Of a stretch of 6,978 nucleotides of DNA, positions 1 to 6,013 are shown in pieces. The stretch comes from an uncultured Chitinophagaceae bacterium (GTDB lineage: Bacteria; Bacteroidota; Bacteroidia; Chitinophagales; Chitinophagaceae): positions 1-6,978 of the forward strand of contig CAMLEM010000090.1 in NCBI GenBank assembly GCA_946479005.1. The letters run 5' to 3'. The stretch's first letter is position 1, and each line of letters opens with the position of its first letter. Position numbers and translations under genes: made by a program. A model generated the notes under the pieces. The model saw only the letters and a list, made by a program, of their open reading frames with translations, had not been told where the DNA came from and searched no databases.

Positions 1-508
1 CCTCCAGCAGCGAGGTTGGCAGGTCGCGGATGTCGCCGAAGTACTGCGCGTCGAGCAGGGCTTCCGGCAGCCCCTCCGGGGTGGACAGGCAATGGGCGAA
101 GAACGCTGCATCGTAGCCGATGAGCTGCGAGGGATAATAGATCTGCCCCCAGCGCCGGGTATAAGGATTGAAATAATATCTCGTGAAGGGGCGGGTATAG
201 ACCGGATCGGATGCACGCACAACGCTCCTTTCCACCAGGATGTCGTACCCGACCAGCGCGTCCGGGTTTTCGGCAACCTCTTTCCATCCCAGTTGCTGGA
301 GTTCACTGTTTACGTAATTGCGAACGCTTATATCGGCATATTGAGTGGCTCGAGCAGATTCATCATTGGCTTCCTTTCGGGTATCCACCCACATATAGGT
401 CTTATAGTTCTCCAGGTTCACCGAATTGTCCTGCTCCACGTACACGGGGGTTCTGCAGGATGACAGCGCCATCAGCCCTAACATCGGCACAATGAGAAAC
501 TTAAACAT
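1..508 (-). CDS. DUF4136-like lipoprotein, 3' part cut by the window edge
   Basis: The first 169 codons are visible and the frame is still open at the window edge. The start is ATG at 508, preceded by a strong AGGAGG. Residues 1-18 form a lipoprotein signal ending in LSSC, with Cys18 as the lipidated residue. The next part (VYVEQDNSVNLENYKTYMWVD as PVYVE..D...L.NYKTY.WVD, then a helix ending ELQQLGWKEV, then NPDALVGYDILVERS) is the layout of DUF4136 envelope lipoproteins: a small alpha/beta domain of unknown role anchored to a membrane. It lies 40 nt after sodC on the same strand and may share its transcript. Oddity: after about residue 133 (SQLIGYD) the expected EGTL..D..T...VW-type end is absent. 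In its place is about 36 residues with almost only G or C at third codon positions (see findings). The family call rests on the first 130 residues only. Confidence 0.7.
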   Translation of the reverse strand, partial: MFKFLIVPMLGLMALSSCRTPVYVEQDNSVNLENYKTYMWVDTRKEANDESARATQYADISVRNYVNSELQQLGWKEVAENPDALVGYDILVERSVVRASDPVYTRPFTRYYFNPYTRRWGQIYYPSQLIGYDAAFFAHCLSTPEGLPEALLDAQYFGDIRDLPTSLLE

Positions 509-513
509 TATAA

Positions 514-519
514 CCTCCT
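514..519 (-). promoter_or_regulatory. Strong Shine-Dalgarno site of the DUF4136-like gene
   Basis: AGGAGG on the minus strand ends 5 nt before the ATG at 508. It is notable because the other genes here start after A/T-rich leaders without such a motif, as is usual in Bacteroidota. It fixes the start of this gene. Confidence 0.7.
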
Positions 520-548
520 TTTTTCTAAACCGAAGGCAAAAACTGTTC

Positions 549-1163
549 CTACTGGATGACCCCGCAGCCGATCCTCGATCCTGCATTTCCTGTAGGCTGG
601 GTGGCATAATCATCCATTCCGCTATGTACGATCACCGCTTTTTTCAAAATATTTTTGTGCCATTCGCCACCAATCGTCCAGAGATCCGTTTCCAGCGTCA
701 TCGTACCATTCCCATTGGCATCCAGCTTAACATTACCGATATCCCCGGTGTGAAATTCCCCGGTCCCCCATTTTCCGTGCTTTTTATTCCCGGGATTCCA
801 ATGCCCGTGAGAGGCATTTCCTCCGTCACCACAATCGCCGTGCTCGTGGAGATGGACCGCCACCGATTTATTGGCCATTTTAGGAATGGACAGTTCCAGG
901 CTCATCTTCACCTTACCACCCTGCAAGGTGTCAAAGCTAACCTTTCCCGTCAGGGTGGTATCCGCCTTTGTACCTGACAGCACTGCTTGTGCACTGCCTG
1001 AAAGCGGCTGGGCACTGGTATCGGTTGTCATTGTCATTGTATCGTGAGCGGCGGTGCTGTCCGGCAACCGCATTGAGGTATCGGTATCATCGTGACCAGT
1101 GTTGCCCGAATTATTACAGGCTGCGATGGAAGCGGCGAAGAAAAGAACCCAAATGATTTTCAT
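549..1163 (-). CDS. sodC: Cu/Zn superoxide dismutase, lipoprotein form
   Basis: This 204-residue protein converts superoxide to hydrogen peroxide and oxygen outside the cytoplasm. It has a lipoprotein signal (MKIIWVLFFAASIAAC, Cys16), then a flexible linker to about residue 52 rich in Asp, Thr and Ser with several Met and His, then the SodC beta-barrel. All expected active-site residues are present by comparison with bovine SOD1: copper ligands His104, His106 (VHLHEHGDC) and His180 (VIVHSGMDDY); bridging His121 (HWNP, where HFNP is more usual); zinc ligands His129, His138 and Asp141 (HTGDIGNV); disulfide Cys111-Cys200; and the substrate-guiding Arg197 (SRIGCGVI). The start is ATG at 1163, behind an A-rich leader. 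It follows the DUF892 gene after a terminator-like hairpin, so it may have its own promoter in 1164-1202, though I could not assign one. The call is firm; whether it sits in the inner or outer membrane is not shown. Confidence 0.96.
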   Translation of the reverse strand: MKIIWVLFFAASIAACNNSGNTGHDDTDTSMRLPDSTAAHDTMTMTTDTSAQPLSGSAQAVLSGTKADTTLTGKVSFDTLQGGKVKMSLELSIPKMANKSVAVHLHEHGDCGDGGNASHGHWNPGNKKHGKWGTGEFHTGDIGNVKLDANGNGTMTLETDLWTIGGEWHKNILKKAVIVHSGMDDYATQPTGNAGSRIGCGVIQ

Positions 1164-1202
1164 TTTTGCTGTTTTTTAGTGACAAGATTTTTTTGCAAGC
1201 TA

Positions 1203-1257
1203 CAAAAAGAAACAGGGCAGCCGCTTTCTATGTTACTAAAAAGCGGGTCCTGCCCTG
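1203..1257 (-). terminator. Rho-independent terminator after the DUF892 gene
   Basis: On the minus strand an outer stem CAGGGCA/TGCCCTG (1251-1257 with 1213-1219) and an inner stem CCGCTTT/AAAGCGG (1240-1246 with 1221-1227) are separated by a small asymmetric bulge. They are followed by TTTCTTTTTG. It starts 24 nt after the DUF892 stop and ends before sodC, so it should separate the two genes at least in part. Confidence 0.75.
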
Positions 1258-1280
1258 CCGACTGAGTTTTCCGGGTCGCC

Positions 1281-1967
1281 CTATTCTTCTTCTTCGTAAG
1301 CAAGCTCTTCAACTTCCACTTCTTCTGCTTCCCCGGAATCTTCTTCTTTTTTCGAAGAACCTTTTTGCTGGTTCCAGGAGAAACCTTCCTTTTCAGCGCC
1401 CATATTGATATGATCCTCTGCAATATCGGTGAGCAATTGATCGGTCTGTTCTTCCTCACAGAGCGTGCGATCCAACAATTCCGCAGCACGCGGGAGACCC
1501 ATCGTCATCGCCAGTTCCACCAGGCCACCATAAGTAGCGATCTCGTAATGTTCCACTTTCTGGGATGCAATGATCAAAGCGGCATCCCTCGTCATAGAAC
1601 CTTTTTCAGTGGATTTGATCACCTCCCTGGCTTCACGGATCAGGCCAACCATCGCTTCACAGGTCTTGGCCTCGGGTTTCTTGCCGATCATTGCAAAAAC
1701 CTTTTCGAGACGTCTTACGTGGCGTTCCGTTTGTTTGATATGACTTTCTATTGCATCTTCCAGCTCTTCCGTGGTAGTTGCCTCCTTCATTTCGGGCAGA
1801 ACCTTTAATAGTTGCTGTTCGGCCCAGAGCATATCCTTCAACTGGTCTGTAAAGAACTTTTCCAGCATAGATGGCCGGGCCGTTCCACCGTGAGTCGGAG
1901 TGGCTGACTCCGGTGAGCCGGCGGATCCTCCCCCGTAGTTCTTATTTTTTGCTGCTGAAGATCTCAT
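1281..1967 (-). CDS. DUF892 (YciE/YciF-type) ferritin-like stress protein
   Basis: The protein has 228 residues from the ATG at 1967. An in-frame GTG at 2003 would add 12 residues, but it lies inside a terminator-like hairpin, so I reject it. Residues 34-188 match the DUF892 family: LEKFFTDQLKDMLWAEQQLL, then a helix with HIKQTERHVRRLEKVF, the CEAM.GL segment (Cys103), then ASQKVEHYEIATYGGL and a closing helix with CEEEQTDQLL. This is the four-helix ferritin-like fold. Glu50, Glu81, Glu139, His140, Glu142 and Glu171/172 are candidates for a metal site, which I infer from position only. Family members are linked to osmotic and general stress; their chemistry is not settled. Both ends are unusual: residues 1-33 are a Gly/Ser/Pro/Thr-rich extension, and residues 206-228 are a strongly acidic tail. 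No signal peptide, so cytoplasmic. The neighbours (low-complexity protein, SodC) fit a stress role. Confidence 0.92.
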   Translation of the reverse strand: MRSSAAKNKNYGGGSAGSPESATPTHGGTARPSMLEKFFTDQLKDMLWAEQQLLKVLPEMKEATTTEELEDAIESHIKQTERHVRRLEKVFAMIGKKPEAKTCEAMVGLIREAREVIKSTEKGSMTRDAALIIASQKVEHYEIATYGGLVELAMTMGLPRAAELLDRTLCEEEQTDQLLTDIAEDHINMGAEKEGFSWNQQKGSSKKEEDSGEAEEVEVEELAYEEEE

Positions 1968-1982
1968 ATTGAATGTTTTTTC

Positions 1983-2014
1983 AAAAGCGGGGAAGTGATG
2001 CACACCCCCCGCTT
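1983..2014 (-). terminator. Hairpin after the low-complexity protein gene, possible terminator
   Basis: AAGCGGGG (2007-2014, read on the minus strand) pairs fully with CCCCGCTT (1985-1992) around a 14-nt loop and is followed by a short T run (TTTTG). It lies 15 nt past the stop of the upstream gene. The T run is short, so termination may be leaky, and the hairpin would also sit in the 5' leader of the DUF892 transcript if read through. Confidence 0.5.
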
Positions 2015-2028
2015 CGATGAATGAAAAT

Positions 2029-3204
2029 TTATTTTGAACGTCCGCTTTTCTTACCTGTACGGGTAGAGCGGTTTGAAGCGCTGGAGCTGGTACTGCGCTT
2101 CCGGCCTGCTGTTGTCGTGCCCGAACTCCGGCGACCGCGTGCTGATGATGTTTCGGAGTCTTCTCTCATTTCTTCTCCTGAGTTGAATCGCTGCATCCGG
2201 CTATCGTTACCATAATAGCCGCGGCTGTCCTGGTCGAAATTGCCCCGGTCGAACGAACCACGGCCCTGTTCGCCACCACTATACTGGTTCTCTCCATAAC
2301 CTCCTTCATATCCGAAACCGCGGGAGTTACCATATCCCTGGCCGGAGGAATTATTCCATCCACCCTGGTTTCCTTCAAAACCGCGGGAACCACCGTAACC
2401 GCCCTGGTTTCCTTCAAAACCACGGGAACCGCCATAGCCGCCCTGGTTTCCTTCATAACCGCCACCGTATCCCTGGCCGGAACCATATCCCTGGTTTGAA
2501 GAACCACTCCATCCACCCTGCTCATTTCCACGGGAACCATAACCCTGTCCCGAAGATCCATAACCCTGCGAGCCATAATTCTGCTGGGTTCCGCCAAATC
2601 CCTGGTTCTCCTGGTTACCGAATTGAGAATGATATCCAGATCCACTATATCCCTGGCCTGAACCGTAACCCTGCGAACCATTGTTCCATCCGCCTTGTCC
2701 CTGTCCGCCACTGCCCCAATTCTGCTGCTGGTTATACCCCCCCTGGTTGTATCCTCCCTGGTTATATCCTCCCTGGCCTGATCCGTAACCCTGGTTTCCT
2801 GACCATCCCTGCCGGGACTGCTCCATTCCTCCTCGTCCTTCGAAACCGCCATCCCGGTTTCCTGACTGGCCTGACTGCCCGTAATTGCTGCCGAATCCAC
2901 GACGCATCCTGTGAGAACCACCCTGCCTTAAAAAGTCCGTACGATCGAATCCTGTATCGCCCGGTCTTTCTCCATACTGCTCATAATCCTGGCTTCCTCT
3001 CATTCCGCTGTTTTGAAATCTCCCTTCCTCGTCATCTTCATAGCGGGCATCCACATCCTGCTCATCGTATTCCATCATTTCATCCTGGTCCTCTTCATAG
3101 GAACGACCTCTGTTTGACTGGCTGCCACGTAAGCCCGATTGGCGGCGGTTCCCGGAATTCTCCGTACCGCTTTTTCTTTTTGAAGATTGCTGTCTGTTTG
3201 CCAT
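2029..3204 (-). CDS. Gly/Tyr/Gln/Asn/Ser-rich low-complexity protein with basic tail
   Basis: I do not recognise a named family for this 391-residue protein. No signal peptide or membrane segment is visible, so it is likely cytoplasmic. Layout: residues 1-35 basic and polar (Arg, Lys, Gln, Ser); 36-61 acidic (Glu/Asp with several Tyr and Met); 62-135 mixed with RGG-like spots (MRRGFG, FEGRGG); 136-310 a long stretch of Gly, Tyr, Gln, Asn and Ser with repeated QGYGSGQG, GGYNQ and GGYGGSRGFEGNQ units and spaced Trp and Phe; 311-350 mixed Arg/Asp/Gly; 355-391 a Ser/Thr/Arg/Lys tail ending GKKSGRSK. The middle resembles the prion-like domains of eukaryotic FUS-type RNA-binding proteins in composition, and the tail resembles histone-like tails; both are analogies, not homology. 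It is first in the minus-strand run, upstream of a DUF892 stress protein. The frame is supported by clean stop and start and by synonymous differences between repeats. Function unknown; a stress-related, nucleic-acid-binding or condensate-forming role is inference. Confidence 0.85.
   Translation of the reverse strand: MANRQQSSKRKSGTENSGNRRQSGLRGSQSNRGRSYEEDQDEMMEYDEQDVDARYEDDEEGRFQNSGMRGSQDYEQYGERPGDTGFDRTDFLRQGGSHRMRRGFGSNYGQSGQSGNRDGGFEGRGGMEQSRQGWSGNQGYGSGQGGYNQGGYNQGGYNQQQNWGSGGQGQGGWNNGSQGYGSGQGYSGSGYHSQFGNQENQGFGGTQQNYGSQGYGSSGQGYGSRGNEQGGWSGSSNQGYGSGQGYGGGYEGNQGGYGGSRGFEGNQGGYGGSRGFEGNQGGWNNSSGQGYGNSRGFGYEGGYGENQYSGGEQGRGSFDRGNFDQDSRGYYGNDSRMQRFNSGEEMREDSETSSARGRRSSGTTTAGRKRSTSSSASNRSTRTGKKSGRSK
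2365..2461 (-). repeat. 39-bp tandem repeat inside the low-complexity gene
   Basis: Two nearly identical 39-bp units (2365-2403 and 2404-2442) and the start of a third (from 2443) encode GGYGGSRGFEGNQ-type 13-residue units. The copies differ mainly at third codon positions, which shows selection on the protein. Confidence 0.9.
2728..2772 (-). repeat. 15-bp tandem repeat, three units, inside the low-complexity gene
   Basis: Units at 2728-2742, 2743-2757 and 2758-2772 each encode GGYNQ. A related but diverged unit follows at 2773. Differences are single bases, mostly silent. Confidence 0.9.
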
Positions 3205-3416
3205 AATTAGTTGTATTAATTTTCAGAAAATGAATAACAGCAAATTCCAGCAAATGATGTGCCTTCTCATTCAGTTGTGTATAACTGGAAAATCATATGG
3301 TTTTTTAAACGGGACTTGTCCTTCAGGCATTAATAACAACGGAATAGATAAAAGAAAAACACTATCCAAGCCGCGTAATGGAGCTGGAATTTGTCCCTTT
3401 AAATACACAGTCTGAG
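3205..3416. other. Divergent intergenic region, 212 bp
   Basis: This A/T-rich stretch lies between the starts of the low-complexity gene (minus) and the membrane protein gene (plus), so it should hold promoters for both. I found no convincing TTG / TAnnTTTG pair on either strand. The short open frames in it show no coding character. Confidence 0.6.
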
Positions 3417-3890
3417 ATGAACCATAAACCAGCTGCGCTCGCTTCAAATATTCTGCTGACAGCACTATTGGCCGGGATCCTCGATGGGGCAGCCGCCTGT
3501 ATCTATTTCATCGCTTCGGGAGGTACGGACCCGGGCATTGTTTTTCGTTTCATTGCCAGTGGCCTGGCAGGCAGGGAAAAAGCATTTTCCGGGGGTCCGG
3601 AATATGTTGTACTTGGAGCGGCGATCCATTTTTTCATCACGTTTTGCTTCACCGTTTTTTATTTCTGGATCCAGCCCCGAAGTTTTCTGAAGTGGAATGT
3701 GCTTCTCAGCGCTTTTGCATATGGCATCTTCACCTGGACGGTAATGAACCAGGTTGTGGTACCACTCAGCCGGGTAAAACAGCGGCCTTTCGACTTACAG
3801 AACGCGATGATCGGCGCGGCTATCCTGGTACTCTGCATCGGACTGCCACTGGCCCTGATGGCGAGGAAATATTATCTTTACAGGAAATGA
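3417..3890 (+). CDS. Four-helix integral membrane protein of unknown function
   Basis: The protein has 157 residues from the ATG at 3417; an in-frame ATG at 3378 would add 13 polar residues before the first helix and is less likely. Four hydrophobic segments are visible at about 10-34, 62-86, 92-115 and 128-148. A short re-entrant-looking or loop segment (PGIVFRFIASGLAGREKAFSG as P..VFRFIASGLAGR.AF.GG, residues 39-60) lies between the first two. Motifs that look conserved-type are GILDGAAA in helix 1, AAIHFFI in helix 2 and MNQVVVPLSR after helix 3. Proteins of this plan are common in Bacteroidota and are usually left as hypothetical membrane proteins. It ends in a basic stretch (RKYYLYRK) expected to be cytoplasmic. 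It is followed after 7 nt by a small lysine-rich gene and probably shares its transcript. I do not assign a function. Confidence 0.8.
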   Translation: MNHKPAALASNILLTALLAGILDGAAACIYFIASGGTDPGIVFRFIASGLAGREKAFSGGPEYVVLGAAIHFFITFCFTVFYFWIQPRSFLKWNVLLSAFAYGIFTWTVMNQVVVPLSRVKQRPFDLQNAMIGAAILVLCIGLPLALMARKYYLYRK

Positions 3891-3897
3891 TCGTCCT

Positions 3898-4053
3898 ATG
3901 TCACTACTGAATCAAAAAAACAAAAAAGACAAAAAGAAGGATAACAAGAAAGCAGCTCAACAGTCTGCCCAGGGCTCGAAGTTCATCCAGAAACCGAAGT
4001 CGACAGGATTCGTAAGCAAGCAATCGAACACCGGTTCCCAGCGCGGAAGCTGA
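3898..4053 (+). CDS. 51-residue lysine-rich small protein
   Basis: ATG at 3898 begins 7 nt after the stop of the membrane protein gene and the frame closes with TGA at 4051-4053. The protein begins MSLLNQKNKKDKKKDNKK, followed by a Gln/Ala/Ser-rich part and a Ser/Lys/Gln-rich end with FIQKPK, TGFVSK and a final RGS. It is strongly basic, almost free of hydrophobic residues, and probably disordered; it has no signal peptide. The close spacing to the previous gene, the sensible codon use and the tight stop before the convergent gene support it as real. It may bind nucleic acid or ribosomes, or neutralise charge, but that is inference from composition only. I do not recognise a named family. Confidence 0.7.
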   Translation: MSLLNQKNKKDKKKDNKKAAQQSAQGSKFIQKPKSTGFVSKQSNTGSQRGS

Positions 4054-4076
4054 TCCGCGTTCCTCCGGGCATCAGC
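4049..4076. terminator. Weak hairpin between convergent genes
   Basis: GCTGAT (4049-4054) and ATCAGC (4071-4076) form a 6-bp stem around a GC-rich 16-nt loop, overlapping the stop codons of both convergent genes. It could act on both strands, but there is only a GTTT after it on the plus strand and no clear T run on the minus strand. Confidence 0.3.
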
Positions 4077-4782
4077 GTTTCAGAAATCTTCCCCCGGTGA
4101 GCCTCGCCATCACAGCCTCTTTCAAATTCCTGCTAATGGGAATATAGTGCTGACCGATACGGATATCGGTCCCCTCGATGCTGTCGATCTTTCCGATGGA
4201 AACAATGTAGGATTTATGGACTTTCAAAAAAAGTTCGCCCGGCAGGTAATCTTCCATTGCCCGGAAAGTGAGATAGCTGATCAGTTTCTTGTCCTTCGTA
4301 TGAATGACGATGTAATTCTGAAGCGCTTCGACGAAGAGGATATCGGCAAATTGAACTTTCACCAGCTTCTGATCGGCTTTGATGAAAAAATAAGCGGCAT
4401 CTGCGTCCCGGTTGGATTCCCTCACTTCATAAAATTCCCTTGCCTTCAAAGCCGCTTTTAAGAATCGGTCGAATGAAATGGGCTTGACCAGGTAGTCCAG
4501 GGCATTCACCTCGTAACCCTCGAGCGCATACTGCGGGTAAGCTGTGGTAAAGATCACAGGGGGAGGCTGCCTCAGAGAGCGGATAAATTCAAGCCCCGTG
4601 ATGGTGGGCATTTGAATATCTATGAACAATAGCTGCGCCACACCTGAGTTTACCGCATCCATTGCCGACATCGCGTTATCGAACTCTCCCGCCAGCTCGA
4701 GGAAATCGGTCTCCGCGATATACTCCCGGATGCCTTTCCTGGCCAGCGGCTCATCATCGATGATAAGGGATGTTATCTTCAT
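4072..4782 (-). CDS. LytTR-family response regulator
   Basis: This 236-residue protein has a CheY-like receiver (about 1-118) and a LytTR DNA-binding domain (about 132-236). Receiver residues are intact: acidic pocket Asp9 and Asp10, phospho-acceptor Asp55 in LFIDIQMP, Thr80 in VIFTTAY, and Lys100 in YLVKP. The LytTR part shows the typical opening FFIKADQKLVKV, then DILFVEALQNYI, the LTFRAMEDYLP segment, FLKVHKSYIVS and the closing PISRNLKE. LytTR domains bind direct repeats upstream of target genes through a beta-sheet fold. The gene starts 4 nt after the stop of the histidine kinase gene, so the two are co-transcribed and very likely partners. Targets are not shown; the neighbouring genes are possible ones. 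The start is ATG at 4782, giving a receiver of normal length. Confidence 0.96.
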   Translation of the reverse strand: MKITSLIIDDEPLARKGIREYIAETDFLELAGEFDNAMSAMDAVNSGVAQLLFIDIQMPTITGLEFIRSLRQPPPVIFTTAYPQYALEGYEVNALDYLVKPISFDRFLKAALKAREFYEVRESNRDADAAYFFIKADQKLVKVQFADILFVEALQNYIVIHTKDKKLISYLTFRAMEDYLPGELFLKVHKSYIVSIGKIDSIEGTDIRIGQHYIPISRNLKEAVMARLTGGRFLKR

Positions 4783-4786
4783 TTTC

Positions 4787-5788
4787 TTAAATCTTTAATG
4801 CCAGGTTCACACGAAAAGTTTCCTGGTCGCTCGAGATCTCCAGGCTATGTTTCCCGGGATATAAGAGCTCCAGCCTCCGTTTTACATTATTAAGTCCTAT
4901 CCCGCCATCCTGGTTATTTATTGACTTTACAGGTTCCAGGCTATTTTCCGCGTGGAATAACATATTGACTATCATATGATGAATGCTGAAACGGATAAAA
5001 TTTCCCGGCCGGGAATGAGAAACCTGCTTGAATGAGTATTCGACAAAGGGCATCAGCAGGAAGGGTTCGATCACGACCCCATCAAGATCCTTCTCATACC
5101 GGAAACTTACTTCATACTTTTCATCCTTCCGGAGCTTTTGAAGGGCTACATAATCTTCCAGGTAACCGATCTCCCTGTCCAGCGGGATCTTTTCATCTGC
5201 CACTCCATAAAGCTGGTGCCGGAGCATATCCGAGAATTTATGGAGTGCCTTCCGGGCTTCCACATTGTCTTTATCGATAAGGAAATAAACGGAATTGAGG
5301 GAGTTGAATAAAAAATGAGGATTGATCTGTGACTTGAGAAAATTTAATTCCGCTTCCGCCTTTTCCCGGGCGATATCAGCCATTCTTTTTTGCAACCTGC
5401 CATAATCAAGCATCAGTTTAAAGGCTGCCCCCGCGATCACCAGGAAAAAATGGGGAATGATATTATCGTAGATCCTGTCGCGGAGGTTTTGAGAAAGATC
5501 ATAGATCCAGGTAAAGCCTGTTACGCCGGAAAGGATCCTCATTTTGATGAGGCTGGTGGATGCCACCAGCGTAACGAAGGCCAGGGCAAACCAGATGTAA
5601 CGTTTTTTGTAAAGAAGAAAGGGGATCAGGATGTAATTGGTGATGTAGACGGCAAGCGCCAGGTCGATCACTTTGATCAAAGTGACCCGGAGGGCCATTT
5701 TCTCCGTGGGATAGTCACCTACCCGGAAAAAATACCAGGCGCCGAACACCAGCATCCAGAAAAACAGGTGGTGTAGCTTATATTTCAT
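4787..5788 (-). CDS. LytS/YehU-type sensor histidine kinase with altered N-box
   Basis: The protein has 333 residues from the ATG at 5788 (MKYKLHHLFFW); an in-frame ATG at 5806 adds six residues and is less typical. The N-terminal half has four membrane segments (about 8-22, 36-58, 64-82, 110-128) with no clear extracellular sensor domain. A short coiled coil (130-152) leads to the His_kinase domain: LKSQINPHFLFNSLNS with phospho-acceptor His158, and the IPLDREIGYLEDYVALQKLR segment. The ATPase part ends with an intact G-box, GGIGLNNVKRRLELLYPG. The N-box is odd: where this family has FVENAFKHVS, the sequence reads FVEYSFKQVS (Tyr251 for Asn, Ser252 for Ala, Gln255 for His). The Asn normally holds Mg-ATP, so activity is doubtful. 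It forms an operon with the LytTR regulator 4 nt downstream. I did not find a convincing promoter; a TACATTTA box at about 5835 has no partner. Confidence 0.94.
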   Translation of the reverse strand: MKYKLHHLFFWMLVFGAWYFFRVGDYPTEKMALRVTLIKVIDLALAVYITNYILIPFLLYKKRYIWFALAFVTLVASTSLIKMRILSGVTGFTWIYDLSQNLRDRIYDNIIPHFFLVIAGAAFKLMLDYGRLQKRMADIAREKAEAELNFLKSQINPHFLFNSLNSVYFLIDKDNVEARKALHKFSDMLRHQLYGVADEKIPLDREIGYLEDYVALQKLRKDEKYEVSFRYEKDLDGVVIEPFLLMPFVEYSFKQVSHSRPGNFIRFSIHHMIVNMLFHAENSLEPVKSINNQDGGIGLNNVKRRLELLYPGKHSLEISSDQETFRVNLALKI

Positions 5789-5885
5789 TAAAAGGCTTCG
5801 CGGCATGACTGTAAATAAATGTACGAAACCTGGTGGGTAGGGGTTTTTACACGAAAGGGAACAATTTCTTGATGTTTAAATCTTC

Positions 5886-5927
5886 GTTTCCCGCAGATTT
5901 CGCAGATTTGCCCGCAGATTTCGCGGA
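5886..5927 (+). repeat. Left 42-bp inverted repeat of the GxxExxY cassette
   Basis: It begins GTTTCCCGCAGAT and holds four CGCAGAT-like units starting at 5892, 5901, 5913 and 5922 (the last is CGCGGA), that is with spacings of 9, 12 and 9 nt. It matches the reverse complement of 6398-6439 at 38 of 42 positions; mismatches are at repeat positions 14, 15, 25 and 40. Confidence 0.9.
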
Positions 5928-5958
5928 ATTTTCACTGAAATCGAAGATGTTTTTCCTA

Positions 5959-5989
5959 TTTGAAATAGAGAATTTAGACATTGCCTTTG
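5959..5989 (+). promoter_or_regulatory. Bacteroidota-type promoter of the GxxExxY gene
   Basis: TTTG at 5959-5962 (-33 box) and TGCCTTTG at 5982-5989 (-7 box, 7 of 8 to TAnnTTTG) are 19 nt apart, the spacing known for the Bacteroidota primary sigma factor. Transcription would start near 5996, leaving a leader of about 18 nt before the ATG at 6014. The two boxes lie in copies of an 11-bp direct repeat CTATTTGAAAT (5956-5966, 5990-6000) or just next to it. Confidence 0.5.
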
Positions 5990-6013
5990 CTATTTGAAAT
6001 TATAGTTTTAGGA

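Noticed and set aside
92..977. Plus-strand open frames across the DUF4136 and sodC genes
   Set aside because: They lie antisense to two genes with clear signal peptides and, for sodC, full catalytic motifs. The products show no recognisable features.
1160..1489. Minus-strand 109-codon frame overlapping the end of the DUF892 gene and the terminator
   Set aside because: It is a shifted reading of the acidic tail codons, giving a Lys/Arg-rich product, and it runs through the terminator hairpin.
2001..2003. GTG start for the DUF892 gene at 2003
   Set aside because: It lies in the loop of the hairpin that follows the upstream gene, and the 12 added residues do not match the family; the ATG at 1967 is preferred.
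2166..2921. Second open frame on the minus strand overlapping the low-complexity gene (251 codons)
   Set aside because: It is a shifted-frame reading of the same repeats. The repeat copies differ at third positions of the main frame, which supports the main frame and not this one.
2496..3206. Long open frame on the plus strand opposite the low-complexity gene (236 codons)
   Set aside because: It is a mirror effect of Gly/Gln/Tyr-rich codons on the other strand, which lack stop triplets in this frame. Its product is a disordered mix rich in His, Pro and Arg with no family character.
3230..3465. Small open frames on both strands in the divergent intergenic region
   Set aside because: No start context, no plausible codon pattern and no conserved-looking protein; one is antisense to the start of the membrane protein gene.
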